Assembly (NCBI GenBank): GCA_020346805.1
Contig: CP070790.1
Location: forward strand, 2,147,681 to 2,153,304
Length of the DNA stretch: 5,624 bases
Source: Planctomycetota bacterium
Lineage (GTDB): Bacteria; Planctomycetota; Phycisphaerae; UBA1845; PWPN01
Reading direction: 5' to 3'
The notes below the pieces were generated by a model. The model ran no database searches, was not told the DNA's origin, and saw nothing but the letters and a program-made list of their open reading frames with translations. The position numbers and the translations under genes were made by a program. This document shows, piece by piece, positions 1-5,624 of the stretch; the first letter of the stretch is position 1, and the number at the start of each line of letters is the position of its first letter.

Positions 1-843
1 ATGATCTTTGATTACGATCATCTTATTATCTGCGGCCCGGTATTTCCTCATGAGGTGGTTGGTTTTTCCGGGGGGCATAAATATTTGTTTCCCGGCATAG
101 CGGCTCCACAAATTATCAACTTTACCCATTGGCTGGGGGCCTTGAACACGAATCCCAAGATAATCGGCAATCGCGACACTCCGGTTCGGTCGGCCATCGA
201 GGCAGCGGCGGATCTGATAGCGATGGAGCGGAGTCTGATCGCCTACGTGGTTGATTCGAAAGATGTGCGGGGGGTGTTTGCCGGTGAGGTGCGAGAAGCC
301 TGGAAAGCTGCTGCGGAACTGTCCGGCCGAACCCAAATCATTTATCACGATCGGCCGTACCAGACGGTATTGTCCTGCAGTCCAGAGATGTACGATGACA
401 TTTGGCTGGCCGGTAAGTGCATGTATAAGCTGGAACCGGTGGTTGCCGATGGAGGAACACTGATTATCTATGCCCCGCATGTGGAGGAGGTTTCTTATTC
501 GCACGGCGAGGTACTGGATGAAGTCGGTTACCACGTGCGCGATTATTTCGCAAAGCAATGGCATAAATTCAAGGATTATCCCTGGGGGGTACTGGCCCAC
601 AGCACGCACGTTAAAGGAGTGGGGCGGTATGAAGATGGTGTGGAAACACCTCGCATTAATGTGGTGTTGGCCACCCGAATACCCGAGCGGCGCTGCAAAC
701 AAATCAATCTCGGTTACATGGATCCGGATAGTATCCAACCCGACGACTATGCCAACCGCGAAGAGGAGGGCATTCTTCTAGTACCCAAGGCCGGGGAAAT
801 GCTGTATCGGCTCAAAGATATGAGCAAGTTTGAAGGTTATTAG
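1..843 (+). CDS. LarA-family nickel-dependent racemase/epimerase, 5' truncated by the window
   Basis: LarA-family enzymes (DUF2088 plus C-terminal domain) racemise or epimerise 2-hydroxyacids in the cytoplasm by hydride transfer to a nickel-pincer nucleotide covalently held by a lysine. The signature PHEVVGFSGGHKYLFPGI is at residues 16-33. H17, K27 and H43 have exactly the spacing of H174, K184 (cofactor attachment) and H200 (nickel ligand) of Lactobacillus plantarum LarA. GNRDTPVRSAIEAAAD (56-71) and the block ending in K139 also fit the family. About 253 residues follow K27, as expected for a roughly 425-residue protein, so some 155 N-terminal residues are missing, including the region with R75 and H108. 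The ATG at position 1 has no visible upstream sequence and is probably an internal methionine. Residues W135 and L136 sit where lactate racemase has Tyr and Gln, so the substrate is probably not lactate. The cofactor genes larB, larC and larE are not in the window. The family call is firm; the substrate is unknown. Confidence 0.9.
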   Translation: MIFDYDHLIICGPVFPHEVVGFSGGHKYLFPGIAAPQIINFTHWLGALNTNPKIIGNRDTPVRSAIEAAADLIAMERSLIAYVVDSKDVRGVFAGEVREAWKAAAELSGRTQIIYHDRPYQTVLSCSPEMYDDIWLAGKCMYKLEPVVADGGTLIIYAPHVEEVSYSHGEVLDEVGYHVRDYFAKQWHKFKDYPWGVLAHSTHVKGVGRYEDGVETPRINVVLATRIPERRCKQINLGYMDPDSIQPDDYANREEEGILLVPKAGEMLYRLKDMSKFEGY

Positions 844-851
844 AAACATTC

Positions 852-868
852 CGCTCGCTTACGCTCGC
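852..868. repeat. Short direct repeat CGCTCGC, two copies
   Basis: Nine bases after the larA-like stop codon, the heptamer CGCTCGC occurs twice (852-858 and 862-868) separated by TTA. It is a GC-rich island in otherwise AT-rich spacer. It does not fold into a convincing terminator, since the copies are direct rather than inverted and no T-tract follows. It could be a small dispersed intergenic element, but one copy cannot show that. Confidence 0.35.
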
Positions 869-905
869 GACTAATATATAACGCATCTAATAGTATATGG
901 CTTAT

Positions 906-1197
906 CTATTGTGCTTCCCATTCGCTATAGCATTGGGCGATGCCGTCTTCGAGTGAGGTGAGGGGTTCGGTGTAGCCGGTGTTGTGCAAAGCGTCGATGT
1001 AGTCGATATCTACTTGTTCGATTTTCCGACGGAATTCGTGCAGGTCCATATAGTCGGCGATTTGACAGTAGCTTAAGTTGGCGCACTTTATATTCTGCGA
1101 GAAGTCGTCGACTACCAGGATCTTGTTGGTTTCGCGATGGTTCAGGTTTTTACTATATGGCTGCCGATGAATCCGGGCTGCCGGTTGCGATATACAT
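906..1197 (-). pseudogene. hldD: hldD remnant (ADP-glyceromanno-heptose 6-epimerase), frameshifted and internally deleted
   Basis: HldD is a short-chain-dehydrogenase-type NADP epimerase that makes ADP-L-glycero-heptose for lipopolysaccharide cores; intact proteins are about 310-330 residues. Reading the minus strand from the ATG at 1197 gives MYIATG, then after one missing base PGFIGSHIVK (the Rossmann glycine motif), then after another missing base in an A-run NLNHRETNKILVVDD and QIADYMDLHEFRRKIE. These match the HldD N-terminus (ILVVDxL, IADYxDkexF). Within about positions 985-1022 the reading frame passes straight into ALHNTGYTEPLTSLEDGIA, which matches the HldD C-terminus (LRAAGYxxPFTSLEEGVA), and stops with TAG at 906-908. 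Only about 97 codons remain; the active-site Ser/Thr and YxxxK region are gone, so no epimerase activity is possible. A Shine-Dalgarno AGGAA (1208-1204) lies 6 bases before the ATG, supporting the original start. Identification is from remembered family motifs, not a search. Confidence 0.8.
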
Positions 1198-1472
1198 ACC
1201 GGGTTCCTGTAATATTATGTGTGTTTGAATAGCGATACGAAAAAGAAACATTGGTCTTATCTGGGTGTAGATTCAAGGGTGGTTTTGCCAGAATGAGCTC
1301 GATGGATGGGTAGAAGGGTGCGTTTTGCGGCGAGTGGAGTTATTATAATAATTCAGAGCGGTATGAACGGGTGGTGTAGAGCCGTTGATGGGGGAGGCGG
1401 ATGTTTTCCTGGGGACGGATTGGTGGTATAAAAGGGCGACAAAATTTGGGGTATTGGTAGTCAGGTGATGCG
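1198..1472. other. Non-coding spacer between hldD remnant and cupin gene
   Basis: Reading this stretch on both strands, I see no recognisable coding sequence. It would have held the upstream region of hldD (minus strand) and that of the cupin gene (plus strand). It contains the AGGAA ribosome site of the hldD remnant (1204-1208), a 12-base AT palindrome TTATTATAATAA (1340-1351) and a TATAAA (1427-1432) about 40 bases before the cupin start. None of these has a convincing partner -35 element. Confidence 0.5.
1427..1468 (+). promoter_or_regulatory. Cupin ribosome binding site with tentative -10 box
   Basis: AGGTGA at 1463-1468 lies 4 bases before the ATG at 1473 and decides that start; the ATG at 1468 is followed at once by an in-frame stop. 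TATAAA at 1427-1432 is a possible -10 element, but the bases about 17 upstream (TTTTCC, 1404-1409) are a poor -35. The ribosome site is well supported and the promoter is only tentative. Confidence 0.4.
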
Positions 1473-1835
1473 ATGAAGATAAGACCGATCAAGGCACATT
1501 TGCAGGAGCCGGTTAATATGCCCGGGGCCAAGGGGGCCCGGATACGAGTGCTTATCGGCCCGGAGGATGGGGCATCGAATTTTCATATGAGGCATTTTGA
1601 GGTTGATCCCGGCGGTTGTACGCCGCACCATCAGCATGATAACGAGCATGAGTGCCTGGTGCTCAAGGGCAGCGGAGTGATCAAATCGGCGGAGGGCGAC
1701 CGGTCTTTCAAAGAGGGGGATGTTATCTTCGTTCCCCCGAATGAGACGCACCAGTTCTGCAATACCGGGGATGGATCCTGCGAGTTTCTTTGTCTGATAC
1801 CGGCCCCGCAGCAGTCGTGCGAGTGTCCGGGTTGA
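1473..1835 (+). CDS. Small single-domain cupin protein (Cupin_2-like)
   Basis: This 120-residue protein is a stand-alone cupin barrel. Cupin motif 1 is at 47-66 (GGCTPHHQHDNEHECLVLKG), with H53, H55 and E60 in the HxH(x)4E metal-binding arrangement. Motif 2 is at 82-97 (GDVIFVPPNETHQFCN), giving the fourth ligand H93. All four usual metal ligands are therefore present, so a mononuclear Fe, Mn, Ni or Zn site is likely. There is no signal peptide or membrane segment, so it is cytoplasmic. It has seven cysteines (49, 61, 96, 103, 106, 116, 118) and ends in CECPG, which is unusual for so small a cupin. Such proteins include sugar isomerases, dioxygenases and ligand sensors, and nothing here separates these. 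The gene precedes ligA on the same strand by 66 bases; that pairing has no obvious functional logic. Confidence 0.88.
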   Translation: MKIRPIKAHLQEPVNMPGAKGARIRVLIGPEDGASNFHMRHFEVDPGGCTPHHQHDNEHECLVLKGSGVIKSAEGDRSFKEGDVIFVPPNETHQFCNTGDGSCEFLCLIPAPQQSCECPG

Positions 1836-1853
1836 TTATTTCTGTTGATAATC
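1834..1853. repeat. Short inverted repeat GATTAT/ATAATC after cupin stop
   Basis: GATTAT (1834-1839) and ATAATC (1848-1853) form a 6-base AT-rich stem with an 8-base loop, overlapping the cupin stop codon. No T-run follows (the next bases are GGG), so it is not a normal intrinsic terminator. Read-through from cupin into ligA is therefore plausible. It could equally be chance. Confidence 0.25.
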
Positions 1854-1865
1854 GGGAATGAGTGA

Positions 1866-3932
<2,067 letters not shown>

Positions 3933-3933
3933 T

Positions 3934-3954
3934 AATACCCAAGGGAGTATTTTG
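3934..3954 (+). terminator. Weak stem-loop just after ligA
   Basis: AATAC (3934-3938) pairs with GTATT (3947-3951), with CC/GG able to add two pairs around a one-base bulge and a short loop. Only a few T follow. It begins two bases after the ligA stop, where a terminator is expected because the next gene is convergent, but the stem is weak. Confidence 0.3.
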
Positions 3955-4108
3955 TGGTTAGGTGTTGTTGAGATAATTTCTTTTCTTTAAGAGTTTATCC
4001 CGGGCCGGTCGCGCATGTATTAAATCGAATGCATATAATCTCATTTCAAAGTTGGATCATTACGAACTGCGTATTCGATAAGCGGTTTTGAAAGGTTTTG
4101 TGCTATTA
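3955..4108. other. Convergent intergenic region between ligA and prepilin gene
   Basis: This stretch separates the ends of two genes facing each other. It is AT-rich, has no ORF that I can support and no strong GC stem with a T-tract on either strand, so the terminator of the minus-strand prepilin gene is not evident. Confidence 0.45.
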
Positions 4109-5167
4109 TTATTGCCATCCGATTTGGTTGCCTCTGACCCATTCTACATGGGCGTCGGCAAATACGGTGTTGGTTCCTCCGCCACGTCCGGTGCGATGGC
4201 CGTTGAAGTTGCGAACCATTACCAGTTTAGTTTGGCGATGGGTAAATCCCGTTGATTCTCCCAACAGGCAATAAATTACGGTTACATCGGAAAGGCTTCC
4301 CGCTTTTACCCTTTGGGCGTGGGCTACATCCCACTTGCGATGGCGATTCATGACCAGTGAATTAGGATTCAAAATATCGCCGCCGCCGCTTTTGTAGGCG
4401 TAGAAGTCTGAAGGAAAATATTTTGCAAGGTAGACATCTGCGTTCATCCTTCGGAAGTTCCAACTGAGTACGGAGTATTTGGGTGTTCCGTTGTATGGTC
4501 CGGGGGCCTGGCCGCGAACACATAATGGGATTTCCCCTTTGACGGTTCGCCCTTCCCACTGCCAGGTTGCATAGGCATTTATTCGTCCGTCCAGTTTTTG
4601 CGGAGTGAATGAGCGATTGCCGATCCTGGTATTGGGCAACGTATCCCAATCAGAGTTGCCTTTCTCGCGTCCGAAGGGACAAGCGTAATAATCGGGCATT
4701 AATCTTCTTTCGAACTCGTGAATTTTATCGTATTCCCACCTTGCATCAGGGTCATTGGCAACCGTGGCCCTGGGCTTAAAAAATGTTCCATCAATGTTGC
4801 ATCTAACTTTTGCCATGCTCCTGGTTCCTTTGTCGTAGTTATAAAAGGCAACGGGGAGCATTTCGTTGCCGGCGAAGGCGGTTTGAGATGCCTGGTGGCC
4901 ACCTTCTGAACTTAAGGCGTTAAACATGATGGGCAGGTAGCCTTTGTACTCGGATTGATAAGTAGCCATTATGCCGGCGATCTGCTTGCAGTTGGCGGCG
5001 CAGGAGGCGATTCTGGCCTGTTCGCGGGCCCGCGATAACGAAGGTACAAGGATGGCGGCCAGCAAGGCGATAATGGCGACAACCACCAGCACTTCGATGA
5101 GAGTGAAGGCATGTTTGTGGTGTGATTGTTTACACATGCTTAGGTACCCAGGTTTTTCCCAGCGCAT
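4109..5167 (-). CDS. Prepilin-type N-terminal cleavage/methylation domain protein (type II pseudopilin-like)
   Basis: This 352-residue protein starts with a short basic leader, then FTLIEVLVVVAIIALLAAIL (21-40), the class III prepilin signal and hydrophobic helix. A prepilin peptidase (PilD-type) would cut between A20 and F21, with E25 at the conserved +5 position. The residue before the cut is Ala rather than the usual Gly. SRAREQARIASCAANCKQIA (45-64) and SEYKGYLP are typical of the large planctomycete family. The long C-terminal domain (about 80-352) is exported and ends in GGGTNTVFADAHVEWV, related to the FxDGHxE block of that family with Ala for Gly. Mature protein would sit in the inner membrane or assemble in a pseudopilus; its actual role is unknown. 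GGAG (5179-5176), 8 bases from the ATG, supports this start. A second in-frame ATG at 5137 would give a 10-residue leader (MCKQSHHKHA) but has a poorer ribosome site. A paralogue lies directly upstream. Confidence 0.88.
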   Translation of the reverse strand: MRWEKPGYLSMCKQSHHKHAFTLIEVLVVVAIIALLAAILVPSLSRAREQARIASCAANCKQIAGIMATYQSEYKGYLPIMFNALSSEGGHQASQTAFAGNEMLPVAFYNYDKGTRSMAKVRCNIDGTFFKPRATVANDPDARWEYDKIHEFERRLMPDYYACPFGREKGNSDWDTLPNTRIGNRSFTPQKLDGRINAYATWQWEGRTVKGEIPLCVRGQAPGPYNGTPKYSVLSWNFRRMNADVYLAKYFPSDFYAYKSGGGDILNPNSLVMNRHRKWDVAHAQRVKAGSLSDVTVIYCLLGESTGFTHRQTKLVMVRNFNGHRTGRGGGTNTVFADAHVEWVRGNQIGWQ

Positions 5168-5175
5168 TATAGAAA

Positions 5176-5239
5176 CTCCATAACGATAAGATCGATAGCC
5201 TTTTCCGCGATCAAAAAAAGGTTTCCAATAATTATTATA
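5176..5239 (-). promoter_or_regulatory. Likely promoter and leader of the prepilin gene
   Basis: On the minus strand a perfect -10 hexamer TATAAT lies at 5239-5234. The best -35 at 17-base spacing is a poor TTTAAT. This predicts a leader of roughly 60 bases before the ATG at 5167. The leader ends with the ribosome site GGAG (5179-5176) and contains two inverted repeats: CCTTTT/AAAAGG (arms 5216-5221 and 5199-5204) and an overlapping GATCG/CGATC (arms 5208-5212 and 5190-5194). Confidence 0.45.
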
Positions 5240-5327
5240 GTGCGCGGTTATGAAATATTAAAATACTTGGATATGATTAAACATCGGTATTTTATGTTTG
5301 ATACAATTTTTATAATGGAGATATAAG

Positions 5328-5354
5328 AGCCCGGCAGTAAAAATTCGCCGGGCT
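5328..5354 (-). terminator. Stem-loop after the upstream prepilin paralogue
   Basis: AGCCCGGC (5328-5335) and GCCGGGCT (5347-5354) form a perfect 8-base GC-rich stem with an 11-base loop. It lies 47 bases beyond the stop codon of the minus-strand gene ending at 5402, the position of an intrinsic terminator. The following minus-strand bases (CTTATATCTCC) are AT-rich but not a true T-run, so termination may be partial. It also separates that gene from the promoter of the next paralogue. Confidence 0.6.
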
Positions 5355-5401
5355 TGTTAGTTAGCATGAATATATCAAATCAGCAATGTAAATGTTGCCT
5401 T

Positions 5402-5624
5402 TTATGGCCAGCCGATTTGGGCACCGTTAACCCATTCAACGTGAGTATCGGCGAAGACAGTGTTAGTTCCTCCCCCTTTTCCGGTTCGATGGCTTTGATA
5501 GTTGTATATAATGGGCAATCTGTGGTGTATATCTACGTATCCCATGGTTTGGCCCGTTATACAATATATTACTTTTACATCGGAGAGACTTGCAGATTTT
5601 ACTCGATGTGCATCCCGATCAATC
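5402..5624 (-). CDS. Second prepilin-type protein, C-terminal fragment (5' end beyond window)
   Basis: The minus strand from the window edge to the TAA at 5404-5402 is open in one frame for 73 residues. It includes HRVKSASLSDVKVIYC and HRTGKGGGTNTVFADTHVEW, ending in NGAQIGWP. This aligns without gaps to residues 280-352 of the neighbouring prepilin-like protein, with 41 of 73 residues identical by hand count, so the two are tandem paralogues. The Gly of the usual FxDGH block is Thr here and Ala in the neighbour. The N-terminal prepilin signal is expected upstream, outside the window. The role is unknown, as for its paralogue. Confidence 0.87.
   Translation of the reverse strand, partial: IDRDAHRVKSASLSDVKVIYCITGQTMGYVDIHHRLPIIYNYQSHRTGKGGGTNTVFADTHVEWVNGAQIGWP

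Noticed and set aside
852..870. CGCTCGC repeat as a CRISPR or terminator element
   Set aside because: Only two 7-base direct copies with a 3-base gap; no array, no inverted stem and no T-tract.
1340..1351. 12-base perfect palindrome TTATTATAATAA as an operator
   Set aside because: Low-complexity AT palindromes of this size occur by chance, it lies over 120 bases from the cupin start, and no second copy was seen.
4362..5183. Open frames in other frames across the prepilin gene
   Set aside because: The minus-strand 352-residue frame has the prepilin signal and a paralogue next door; the others have no motifs.
5298..5316. TTGATA followed by TATAAT on the plus strand as a promoter
   Set aside because: The spacing is far too short (about 7 bases) and no plus-strand gene follows.

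Overview
The window looks like bacterial chromosomal DNA of intermediate GC content. The best guess is a member of the Planctomycetota, probably class Phycisphaerae. This rests mainly on two tandem prepilin-like genes of the kind strongly expanded in that group, with an FTLIEV N-terminus and a C-terminal VFAD(A/T)HVEW block, and on the flavour of the LigA sequence. No marker gene fixes the taxonomy, so it is an inference.

Layout from left to right. (1) Positions 1-843 (+) hold the C-terminal two thirds of a LarA-family nickel-pincer racemase or epimerase; its N-terminal part lies before the window. (2) Positions 906-1197 (-) hold an eroded remnant of hldD (ADP-glyceromanno-heptose 6-epimerase). 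The start region carries two 1-base frameshifts, and the whole middle of the gene is missing, so N-terminal and C-terminal family sequence are fused. No intact ORF marks it. (3) Positions 1198-1472 are non-coding as far as I can see. (4) Positions 1473-1835 (+) encode a small single-domain cupin, followed after 66 bases by (5) ligA at 1902-3932 (+), a complete NAD-dependent DNA ligase. (6) A 176-base convergent intergenic region follows. (7) Positions 4109-5167 (-) encode a complete prepilin-type protein. (8) A 234-base spacer holds a likely promoter for that gene and a terminator-like hairpin for the gene before it. (9) Positions 5402-5624 (-) are the 3' end of a second, paralogous prepilin-type gene that runs out of the window.

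The genes do not form one pathway. Cupin and ligA may be co-transcribed because they share a strand and are close. The two prepilin-like genes are a tandem duplication (41 of 73 C-terminal residues identical by hand alignment) with separate transcription signals. I found no CRISPR array, RNA gene, insertion sequence or recognisable new defence or mobile system. The most informative non-obvious item is the hldD remnant.
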